From Lysobacter sp. (GTDB lineage Bacteria; Pseudomonadota; Gammaproteobacteria; Xanthomonadales; Xanthomonadaceae): DNA of 64,000 nucleotides. The stretch is taken from positions 1 to 64,000 of the forward strand of contig JASLDW010000092.1 of NCBI GenBank assembly GCA_030151365.1, written 5' to 3'. Below, piece after piece: positions 52,221 through 59,788 of this stretch. The position numbers and the translations under genes were made by a program. How positions within the stretch are numbered: position 1 is the stretch's first letter; each line of letters starts with the position of its first letter. The notes beneath the pieces were generated by a model that searched no databases, was not told the origin of the DNA, and worked only from the letters and a program-made list of their open reading frames with translations.

Positions 52221-53684
52221 TCAGACATCCGCCAGCAGGATGTCGAGCGCTTCCTCGAGGGTCGCATCACCGATGCTTCCGGGTACCCGGATCCGGTTCC
52301 CGACCTGCGTCCAGCCATCGCGCCCCGCTTCGCCCGCATCGGCATCGACGATCAGCATCGGCTGCGTGATCGCCTTGCCGGATTCATCGCCGTCATCGAC
52401 CACGGAGGCGCGCAAGTCGCCGCTGCGCAGCAGGGCCTGCATGCGCCCGTTCGCATGGCTTTCGATCGCCGGCACGCCCTTGCCCTGCAGGATCGCGACG
52501 ACACGCCTGGCCAGCGCGCCATCCTTCAGGGAAACCACGACAAGGCGCGCATCGAGCGTGGGCGTGGAAGCCGCCGCGGCGACGCCCGGTGCCAGCGCGG
52601 GGATGCGGATCCACAGCAGATGCCCGCCCTCGACGCGCTCGACCAGTTCGACGGCGGCATTCAACCGCTGCAACAGGTTCTGGCTGGCCGCGAGCAGCAG
52701 GCTGCCGCGCGCGTTGGAATGCAACAGGTCGACGGTGGTCACCAGTTCGCCGAAGCGTTCCGCCGACAGGCCGCTCGGCTCGGCCTCGAGTTCGATTTCG
52801 AGGTGCTGGTCCTTGGTCGCCAGCGCCACCCGCAATTCGCCGCGTTCCATGCCATCGAGCGCATGCACGACGAGATTGACGAGCAGGCGGCGCAGGGCGA
52901 GGTCGTCGACTTCGATCAGCGCGGTGTTTTCCGGGATGCGCAGTTCCAGCGCGATGCCGCGCATGCCCGCCTGCAAGGCGAACGAATCCTGGAGGAATCC
53001 GGCGAGGCGATCGAGGCTGATCATGCCGCGCTGTTCCTTGCCGGTCGCCAGCTCGCCGAGGCCGACCAGCGCATTCGACGACAACGCATCCAGGCGCATC
53101 ACCGCGTGCTGCATCGCCGCCACCGAGTTCAACGCCGCGGAATCGCCGTGCAGCTTGCGCGCGAGCAACTGCACGTGGCCGGTCAGCAGCAGCAGCGATT
53201 CGCGCATCTCGGACGAGACCATCTCGAGCAGGCCCGCGCCCTGGCGGAACACCCTGTCGCCCGCCGGCGACGCACTCCCGCGCGCGGCGTCGCGACGCTT
53301 GCCCGCGGCCTTCTCCATCCGCTGCTGGTCGAGTTCGGCTTCATGGTCGAGTTGCTGGCGTTCGCGCAACGCCTGCATCGCCGCCGAGACATCGCGCAAC
53401 ACGAAATGACGGAGGTCGTTCTCGAAGAACAGGTTGACGTCGGCGTAGCGTCCGTCGGATACCTCGACCGCGCCCAGCCGTTCCGGCAGCCCGCCTTCAC
53501 CGCAGGCCAGAAGCGCCAGGCGCGAAATCATGGCATCGACGCTGTCGCCCGCACTGACGAAGGCCTCGAGGTCGCCGACGATATCGACGACCTTATCGTC
53601 GCCATCCAGCGTCACCACCACGGGCAACGTGGCCATGCCCCGCTCGGGCTTGCCGCTGCGCGATCGCGTCCGCGCCGGCCCCAT
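52221..53684 (-). CDS. degenerate histidine-kinase/receiver-like protein of the GTPase cassette
   Basis: 487 residues from an ATG sharing one base with the GTPase stop (TGATG); an in-frame ATG at residue 17 is an alternative. Predicted order: PAS-like domain (about 20-110), coiled coil (100-130), a two-helix DHp-like segment (150-205), an HATPase-like domain (225-365) and a receiver-like domain (375-487). The DHp segment reads SSEMRESLLLLTGHVQLL where a kinase would have SHELRTPL, so the phospho-accepting His is missing. The N-box reads RRLLVNLVVHALDG with His in place of the Mg-binding Asn. No clear Asp phosphorylation site in the last domain. It is therefore probably a scaffold or effector rather than a kinase. 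Confidence 0.7.
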   Translation of the reverse strand: MGPARTRSRSGKPERGMATLPVVVTLDGDDKVVDIVGDLEAFVSAGDSVDAMISRLALLACGEGGLPERLGAVEVSDGRYADVNLFFENDLRHFVLRDVSAAMQALRERQQLDHEAELDQQRMEKAAGKRRDAARGSASPAGDRVFRQGAGLLEMVSSEMRESLLLLTGHVQLLARKLHGDSAALNSVAAMQHAVMRLDALSSNALVGLGELATGKEQRGMISLDRLAGFLQDSFALQAGMRGIALELRIPENTALIEVDDLALRRLLVNLVVHALDGMERGELRVALATKDQHLEIELEAEPSGLSAERFGELVTTVDLLHSNARGSLLLAASQNLLQRLNAAVELVERVEGGHLLWIRIPALAPGVAAAASTPTLDARLVVVSLKDGALARRVVAILQGKGVPAIESHANGRMQALLRSGDLRASVVDDGDESGKAITQPMLIVDADAGEAGRDGWTQVGNRIRVPGSIGDATLEEALDILLADV

Positions 53685-54184
53685 CACGCCAGCGTCCGCG
53701 CCAGTGCGGCGAAGGCTTCCTCGACGCCGGTGGCCAGCTTGGCGCTGGCGGTGAACGTCGGCAGCTGCCCCTGCAGTTCGCGGATGCGTTCCCGCGGAAT
53801 CGCCCAGGCATCGGCGAGATCGGATTTGTTGAGCATCAGCACGCCCGGGATCTCGCGTCCCAGCAGGCGCCAGGCCTGCCCGCGCAATTCCAGCGCGGTA
53901 TCGACCGTGTCCTCGCGGGTGCCGTCGGCGACCAGCAAAATGCCTTGCGCGCCGATCACGTAATTGCTGCGCAGCTGGTCGAGCGTGTTGGCGCCGGCGA
54001 TGTCCCACAGCACCAGGCGCATCTGCAGGTCGTCGTCCAGCATCATCGCCTTGCTGTCGACGCGCACGCCAACGGTGGTCAGGTACGTGTCGGAAAAGGT
54101 GTTGCGCACACTGCGCGCGACCGTACTGGTCTTGCCGACGGCGAAATCGCCGAGGAGGATGATCTTGCGGGAAATCGACTTCAT
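53684..54184 (-). CDS. Rab/Ras-like small GTPase
   Basis: 166 residues, a single Ras-superfamily domain. G1 GDFAVGKTS (12-20), G2 Thr37 in TYLTTVGVRV, G3 WDIAGAN (D61-G64), G4 NKSD (119-122) and G5 TASAK (145-149). The switch I sequence TTVGV and G1 are strikingly similar to eukaryotic Rab proteins. At the place of Ras Gln61 it has Ala65, so intrinsic hydrolysis is expected to be slow unless a partner supplies the residue. No C-terminal Cys for lipidation. ATG overlaps the OmpA-like gene stop by 4 bases, and its stop overlaps the next start. Not MglA-like in neighbourhood (no MglB). Confidence 0.85.
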   Translation of the reverse strand: MKSISRKIILLGDFAVGKTSTVARSVRNTFSDTYLTTVGVRVDSKAMMLDDDLQMRLVLWDIAGANTLDQLRSNYVIGAQGILLVADGTREDTVDTALELRGQAWRLLGREIPGVLMLNKSDLADAWAIPRERIRELQGQLPTFTASAKLATGVEEAFAALARTLA

Positions 54185-55884
54185 GGCTTCGCCGGGAAAG
54201 GTTCGACGGCAAGCGTGGTCGCGCGCACGCCGGAGCCGGGCAGGATGTAGATGGCGGATTGATCGATGGTGACCGTCGATGGCGACTTGAGCGCTTTCAT
54301 CGCACGCGTGGCCAACCATTCCGAACGCTGCTGGCGCAGGCTGCGGTTCTGCTCGTAGCTGCCGGCTTCGTCGGTGAAACCGGACGCCTTCAGCCGGAAC
54401 GCGATCCCGCGCGCCTGTCCTTCGGCGACCAATGCATCGATGTCGTGCATCAGGTCCTCGATCTTCCGGTCCATGCCGTTGCTCGGCTGCGCGGTGCCGC
54501 TGTCGAACACCACCGCCGCCGATTCGATCCGCTTGATCAATGCATCGACCCGCGGCTTGCCCGGATAGGCGAGGGCGCCGGCATCGAGGCGCACGGAATC
54601 CAGTGGCACCGCACCCGGTCGTGTCGCTGCATACCATTTCGGGAACGGCACTTCACCGCGCAGGCGGACCACTCCTTCGGATTGCGCGTATTGCACGTTG
54701 GTCTCATCCAGGCCCAAGCGCCCGGCGACGCGGCGACGGATGATGGCCGGTTCGAGCGATGCATACGGTCGCACGTCCCAGGTGACGCGGGTGTCAGGGT
54801 CGTGCGCGGCCGCCCATGCCTTCACGCCTTCGGCCTGCGGATCCATCAATCCGCTGACGACCACGCGGTTGCGATGGCTGTCATCCCAGCGGGTGATCAC
54901 CAACCCCGGCTCGGCGGCCAGGTGATCGCGCAGTGCCGAAGACCGCATGTGCCAGCGCACCTGCATCGCGACGTAGGCAAGCGCGGCGACGGCCAGCACG
55001 ATCAGCGCCCGTTGGGCGATCTTGCGTTGGCCCTGCGCCTTCCCGGCGGCGACATCGTTGCGCGGATTCAGCGCCTCGAGTTGCGATTGGCCGAGCAGCC
55101 CGTGTTCCGGGTCGCCCGCCTGGCCGTCCGCAGCCAGCTGGCTGCCGTGATGGGCATGCAACGCTTCGTTGATTTCGTCGAGGCGAACGCCGAAGTGCTG
55201 GTCGGGCACGCCGCGCACGAAGGCGACGAGGCGCGCGTGCGGGCCTTCGCTGACGGCGAGGTGATAGCCGCCGACCATCGCCGAACCGATGCCGCTTCCA
55301 CCATCAACGAGTACGGAATCGCGAACGAACTGATTGATCGCGGTGAACATCCCGGCGACCGCGTCCGCATCGAGCTCCGGCAAACCCTTCGCGGTGACGT
55401 GCCCCAGCAGCAAGCCGCTGTCGGGCTCGATCATGAAGAGATGTTCGACCTGGTAGCGCGTGGTCCGGCGCAACACCACCCAGGCATAGGGAATGCCGGT
55501 GCGCCAGGCTTCGAAGCGCCAGCGCAAGGCGCGCGGGCTGAAGGTCTCGCGCATCGAACGATCGAAACCGTCGGACATTTCGCGCAAGGCTTCGGCGATG
55601 GAACGACGGATCGCCGGGCCGATCACCGGATAGACGACATTGACCACCGTCTCCGGCTTGCGCCGCACCGCCAGCTCGAGCGAGCCGGTGGTTGCTTCCG
55701 CCAAGGCATCGCCCAGGCGCGTGCGCTCGCCGTCGCGGACATTGCGCTCGATGTCTTCCGCGAGCCGATCCGGAACCGTGGCGAATTCCGCCCTGGTTTC
55801 CGCCAGCTTTTCCTCGAGCACGTCGAGGCGGCTGCTCTCCGGGGTGAGCAGCAAATGGCGCAGGCGGTCATATTCACCGCTCAC
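54181..55884 (-). CDS. membrane-spanning OmpA-like protein of the GTPase cassette
   Basis: 567 residues from a GTG 10 bases after the coiled-coil gene. There is no signal peptide. A large N-terminal cytoplasmic region (1-290) includes a predicted coiled coil (15-50), RRKPETVVNVVYPVIGPAIR and a profilin/roadblock-like stretch (LFMIEPDSGLLLGHVTAKGL ... ISVLVDGGSGIGSA region, 149-225). One membrane helix follows (about 291-309, ALIVLAVAALAYVAMQV). The periplasmic part has a BON-like segment (319-375) and an OmpA/MotB-like peptidoglycan-binding domain (about 455-567; VVFDSGTAQ ... RSEWLATRAMK). The LFMIEPDSGLLLGHV region resembles roadblock-type GTPase regulators, but this is an impression only. 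Confidence 0.75.
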   Translation of the reverse strand: MSGEYDRLRHLLLTPESSRLDVLEEKLAETRAEFATVPDRLAEDIERNVRDGERTRLGDALAEATTGSLELAVRRKPETVVNVVYPVIGPAIRRSIAEALREMSDGFDRSMRETFSPRALRWRFEAWRTGIPYAWVVLRRTTRYQVEHLFMIEPDSGLLLGHVTAKGLPELDADAVAGMFTAINQFVRDSVLVDGGSGIGSAMVGGYHLAVSEGPHARLVAFVRGVPDQHFGVRLDEINEALHAHHGSQLAADGQAGDPEHGLLGQSQLEALNPRNDVAAGKAQGQRKIAQRALIVLAVAALAYVAMQVRWHMRSSALRDHLAAEPGLVITRWDDSHRNRVVVSGLMDPQAEGVKAWAAAHDPDTRVTWDVRPYASLEPAIIRRRVAGRLGLDETNVQYAQSEGVVRLRGEVPFPKWYAATRPGAVPLDSVRLDAGALAYPGKPRVDALIKRIESAAVVFDSGTAQPSNGMDRKIEDLMHDIDALVAEGQARGIAFRLKASGFTDEAGSYEQNRSLRQQRSEWLATRAMKALKSPSTVTIDQSAIYILPGSGVRATTLAVEPFPAKP

Positions 55885-55894
55885 GGCGGGCGCC

Positions 55895-56485
55895 TCAGGC
55901 GTGTCCGCTGTCGTCCTGCGCGCCTCGCAGGCGCAATGAGAGCTCCGCCATCATGTCGGCGAGGTCCTCGCGCGCCACCTTTTCGTCGCCCAAGCGGCGA
56001 TGGCCGGCGGAGAACTGTTCCTTCGCGCCCTGCAGTGCCGCACCCATCTGTTGTTCAAGCTGGGCCATCGCTTCGCGCGCGCGCGATTCCGTCGCGATTG
56101 CATCGTCCTCGTGGCGCTGCAGGGTGGCGGTGAATTCGTTGGACTGGGTGCGCAGGGCCTGGTTGAAGCGGCTCTCGGCATCTTCCAGCGCACCGCTGCG
56201 GGCAGCCGATTCCTGGCGCAACTGCGCCTGCAGGCGTTCGATCTGGGCGTTCGCGCGCGCCTCGAGCTCGGCCACGCGCTTCTGGCAATCAGCCTGGATG
56301 CGGGCGGATTCGGCCTCGAAGCGGTCGTGGAGCTCGGCGAGGCGACGCTCGAAATCGCGGACCACGCTGCCGAACATCAGCTCGCGGATCTGTTCCATCT
56401 TGTGTTCGCCCTGCGGCGGACTGGCGGCACCGTTCGCCTTGTCGGCGCCTGCGCCCGGATTCTGTTGCCCGTTCTTGCCGGCCAT
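55895..56485 (-). CDS. coiled-coil protein, first gene of the GTPase cassette
   Basis: 196 residues. ATG at MAGKNGQQNPG with AGGGAA 9 bases upstream. A disordered N-terminus (1-28) is followed by a near-continuous charged heptad region (about 30-185), for example MEQIRELMFGSVVRDFERRL and VAELEARANAQIERLQAQL. No membrane segment, signal peptide or catalytic motif. It probably forms a filament or a spacer and starts the operon. Family not recognised. Confidence 0.7.
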   Translation of the reverse strand: MAGKNGQQNPGAGADKANGAASPPQGEHKMEQIRELMFGSVVRDFERRLAELHDRFEAESARIQADCQKRVAELEARANAQIERLQAQLRQESAARSGALEDAESRFNQALRTQSNEFTATLQRHEDDAIATESRAREAMAQLEQQMGAALQGAKEQFSAGHRRLGDEKVAREDLADMMAELSLRLRGAQDDSGHA

Positions 56486-56591
56486 GATGCGTTTCCCTGT
56501 CGTTTCGAGCATTTCGGCGGGAATACTGGCAGAGCGCCGCAACGCGGACAAGCGACCTACATCGCAATCGCTGAATGGGCGCCGCCTCCGT

Positions 56592-57197
56592 TCAGCGTCG
56601 TGTGGACTGGATGAAACCGAGGAATTCGTTGCGGGTGCGGGCATCCTCGCGGAAGGTCCCGAGCATGCTGGAAGTGAGCATGCTGACGCCGCGCTTGTGG
56701 ATGCCGCGGGTCGTCATGCACTCATGGGCGCCTTCCACCACCACCGCGACGCCCTGCGGCTGCAACGCGCGCTGGATGCACTGGGCGATCTGCGCGGTCA
56801 TCTTTTCCTGCACCTGGAAGCGCCGGGCATAGGCCTCGACCACGCGCGCCAGCTTGCTGATCCCGACCACGCGACCGCGCGGCAGGTAACCGACATGGAC
56901 GCGGCCGATGATCGGCGCCATGTGGTGCTCGCAATGGCTTTCGTATTCGATGTCGCGCAGGACGATCATCTCGTCGTAGCCCTCGACTTCCTCGAAGGTG
57001 CGCTGCAGGTAGTCGTCGGGATCGATGGCGTAGCCGCTGAACCAGTCGCCATAGGCCTTGACCACGCGCTTGGGCGTGTCGAGCAGGCCTTCGCGCTCGG
57101 GATTGTCACCGGCCCAGCGCAGCAGGGTGCGCACGGCGGCTTCGGCATCGGCACGGGCGACGCCGTGGCGCTGGTCGGGAGAGTCGGATTCGTCCAT
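56592..57197 (-). CDS. folE: GTP cyclohydrolase I
   Basis: 201 residues. Makes dihydroneopterin triphosphate from GTP, the first step of folate synthesis. Zinc site Cys89-x-x-His92 in SHCEHHMAP and Cys160 in [31 protein letters not shown] and the final [17 protein letters not shown] are typical of type I FolE. It lies 106 bases upstream of the coiled-coil gene on the opposite side of a short gap. Read in the same direction as AIM24 and recD. Confidence 0.97.
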   Translation of the reverse strand: MDESDSPDQRHGVARADAEAAVRTLLRWAGDNPEREGLLDTPKRVVKAYGDWFSGYAIDPDDYLQRTFEEVEGYDEMIVLRDIEYESHCEHHMAPIIGRVHVGYLPRGRVVGISKLARVVEAYARRFQVQEKMTAQIAQCIQRALQPQGVAVVVEGAHECMTTRGIHKRGVSMLTSSMLGTFREDARTRNEFLGFIQSTRR

Positions 57198-57230
57198 ATG
57201 TGGAATGGTAACGCGGCGAACGCGTGGCGA

Positions 57231-58040
57231 TCAGAACGAATTGTCGCCGTCGAGGATGCGGCCGAGGCTGCCGAGCACCGAACCTTCGCCCCGCGATTGA
57301 CCGCCACCCTGCGGTGCCGCTGCGAACATGCGCCCGGCCAGGCGCGAGAACGGCAGCGATTGCAGCCAGACCTTGCCGGGACCGGTGAGCGTGGCCAGGA
57401 ACACGCCTTCTCCACCGAAGAACATGCTCTTGAGGCCGGGCACGCGGCGGATGTCCATGTCGACGCCGCCGGTATAGGCGACCACGCAGCCGGTATCGAC
57501 GTCGATGCGCTCGCCCGCGACCAGTTCGCGTTCGACCAGGGTGCCGCCGGCGTGGACGAAGACCCAGCCGTCGCCCTCGAGCTTCTGCATGAGGAAGCCT
57601 TCGCCGCCGAACAGGCCGGTGAGGATCTTGCGCTGGAAGGCAATGCCGAGCGAGACACCGCGCGCGCCGGCGAGGAAGCTGTCCTTCTGGCAGATCAGGC
57701 GACCGCCGAGATCGGAAAGCTTCAGCGCCAGCACCGTGCCCGGATAAGGCGCCGCGAACGCGACCTTGGCCTTGCCGCTGCCGGTATGGGTATAGACGGT
57801 GGTGAACAGGCTTTCGCCGGTGACCACGCGCTTGCCCGCCGACAGCAGCTTGTCCATCAGGCCGCCGCCACCCGACGAACCATCGCCGAAGATGGTTTCC
57901 ATCTGCACGCTGGAATCCTTGAACATCAGCGCGCCGGCTTCGGCCACCGCGCTTTCGCCGGGATCGAGTTCCACCTCGACGAACTGCATGTCGTGGCCGA
58001 CGATGCGGAAATCGATCTCGTCTGCGTTGCGCTGGCTCAT
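57231..58040 (-). CDS. AIM24 / TIGR00266 family protein
   Basis: 269 residues, a repeated beta-prism protein (DMQFVEVELDPGESAVAEAG at the start; GGEGFLMQKLEGDGWVFVHA and GGVDMDIRRVPGLKSMFFGG later) that matches the AIM24 family named after a yeast mitochondrial protein. Bacterial members have no agreed function. The C-terminal tail is Gly/Ser-rich. The ATG overlaps the recD stop by 4 bases, so its translation is coupled to recD. Confidence 0.88.
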   Translation of the reverse strand: MSQRNADEIDFRIVGHDMQFVEVELDPGESAVAEAGALMFKDSSVQMETIFGDGSSGGGGLMDKLLSAGKRVVTGESLFTTVYTHTGSGKAKVAFAAPYPGTVLALKLSDLGGRLICQKDSFLAGARGVSLGIAFQRKILTGLFGGEGFLMQKLEGDGWVFVHAGGTLVERELVAGERIDVDTGCVVAYTGGVDMDIRRVPGLKSMFFGGEGVFLATLTGPGKVWLQSLPFSRLAGRMFAAAPQGGGQSRGEGSVLGSLGRILDGDNSF

Positions 58041-59788
58041 GGCGATTCCTGGAATGGGGGAAATGCGGAAAGTCTACGGCCCAATCCCGACACGCGGCTG
58101 GCATGGCGCGACAGGGCTTTGGAAATCACGTCGGCGCTGCCAGCGATGTGCAGGGCATTGCGGGCGCGGGTCATCGCCGTATAGATCAACTCCCGGCTGA
58201 GGACTCGACTGTCGACGCGCGGCAGCTGCAGCCACACTTCGTCGAACTCGCTGCCCTGCGCCTTGTGCACGGTCATCGCGAACGCCGACTCGTGCGCGGG
58301 CAACGCCGCCGGATGGAAGGCGCGCACGCCGCCTTCGCCGGCGAACCACGCCAGCGGGACGCCATGCTCGTCCGGCAGGCAGATGCCGACATCGCCATTG
58401 AACAGGTGCAGCTGGTGATGGTTGCGGGTCACCAGCAACAGACGCCCGGGGAACCACGCCGGCGGCGTGCCGATGCGGCGCCCGGACAATGAAGCTTCGA
58501 TTCGTGCATTGAGGCCACGCGCGCCTTGTGGACCCTCGCGCAATGCCGTCAGCAGGCGCAGGCGGTTGGCCTGCTTCAGCGCCTCGGCGGGATCTTCGAT
58601 CGTGGCCAGCGCACGCCAGTGTTCGAGGAGTTGCGGGCGCGCCTGCAGCGGATCGTCGACGCCCTCGTGAAAATGCACGTTGGACAGGCTACCGCCGCGC
58701 AACAGTGCAAGCGCTTCCGTGGACGCACCTTCGCGCACCGCGTCGGCCAATGGCGCCAGCTGCAATGCCGCGCTCTGGCGCCAGCCGCGCTGCAGGTGCA
58801 CGCGATGGCCACGCAAGTTGTCCGCGGAAAGGATCGCCGCCAGCACATCGCCGGCCTCGACCGAAGGCAGCTGGTCGGCATCGCCGAGCAGGATCAGTTG
58901 CGCACCGTCGGCGACCGCTTCGACCAGCTTGCACATCAACGGCAGGTCGACCATCGAGGCTTCGTCCACCACCACGATGTCGAAGGGCAAGGGATTGTCG
59001 GCGTCATGGCGGAAACGCGCGGTGTCGGCGATGGTGCCGAGCAGGCGATGCAGGGTGCTGGCGCTGGTCGGCAATGCCGCGATCGAGTCGGCATCCACGC
59101 CCGATGCTTCCAGTTGTCGTGCGGCGCGCTGCAGGCTTTCCGACATGCGCTCGGCAGCGCGACCGGTCGGCGCGGCCAGCGCGATGCGCGGCGATGGCTT
59201 GCCGGCGGCAAGCGTCTGGGCGATGCGCAGTACCAGCAGGCGCGCAATGGTGGTGGTCTTGCCCGTGCCGGGACCGCCGGTGATCAGCACCAGCGCACGG
59301 TGCAATGCCAATGCCGCGGCACGGGCCTGGAGATCGCCGTTCCCGGCTTCGGGAAAGAGCGTCGCAAAGAGCGGCGCGATCGTGGCGTCATCGCCTGCGA
59401 GCGACCGCGCCGCGATGCGGTGCAGCCCCAGCGCCAACCGGCGTTCGTATTCGCGGTAGCGGCGCAGGTACAACAGGCCATCTTCCAGCACGAGTGGCGC
59501 GGCGACGGATTCCGCATCCTGCGTTTCCGGCGCGGCGACGAAGCGCGATGCCTGCAACGCCAACAGCCATGCCTCGGCGTCCGGCCATGGCAGATCGGCA
59601 TCGATGAAACGGTTCGGTCGCGCCGGATCGAACGCGGCATGGCCTTGCGCGACCGCCAGCGACGCCAGCGCTGCCGCGGCCAATACGTCGTCCGGCGTCG
59701 ATGGATCGAGACGACGCAGGCTTTGCGCCAGTGCATCGTCCAGCGTCCGCAGCGCCCCACTCTGTCGCAACGCGCGCAACAGGCTCAT
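58037..59788 (-). CDS. recD: exodeoxyribonuclease V alpha subunit RecD
   Basis: 583 residues, close to the usual RecD size. SF1B 5'-3' helicase: Walker A ITGGPGTGKTTTIARLL (about 168-184), motif II VVDEASMVDLPLM, motif III LILLGDADQLPSVEAGDVL, motif VI-like YTAMTRARNALHIAG near the C-terminus and AMTVHKAQGSEFDEV. It opens DNA ends with RecB and RecC for recombinational repair. The start overlaps the recB stop by 4 bases. Confidence 0.95.
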   Translation of the reverse strand: MSLLRALRQSGALRTLDDALAQSLRRLDPSTPDDVLAAAALASLAVAQGHAAFDPARPNRFIDADLPWPDAEAWLLALQASRFVAAPETQDAESVAAPLVLEDGLLYLRRYREYERRLALGLHRIAARSLAGDDATIAPLFATLFPEAGNGDLQARAAALALHRALVLITGGPGTGKTTTIARLLVLRIAQTLAAGKPSPRIALAAPTGRAAERMSESLQRAARQLEASGVDADSIAALPTSASTLHRLLGTIADTARFRHDADNPLPFDIVVVDEASMVDLPLMCKLVEAVADGAQLILLGDADQLPSVEAGDVLAAILSADNLRGHRVHLQRGWRQSAALQLAPLADAVREGASTEALALLRGGSLSNVHFHEGVDDPLQARPQLLEHWRALATIEDPAEALKQANRLRLLTALREGPQGARGLNARIEASLSGRRIGTPPAWFPGRLLLVTRNHHQLHLFNGDVGICLPDEHGVPLAWFAGEGGVRAFHPAALPAHESAFAMTVHKAQGSEFDEVWLQLPRVDSRVLSRELIYTAMTRARNALHIAGSADVISKALSRHASRVSGLGRRLSAFPPFQESP

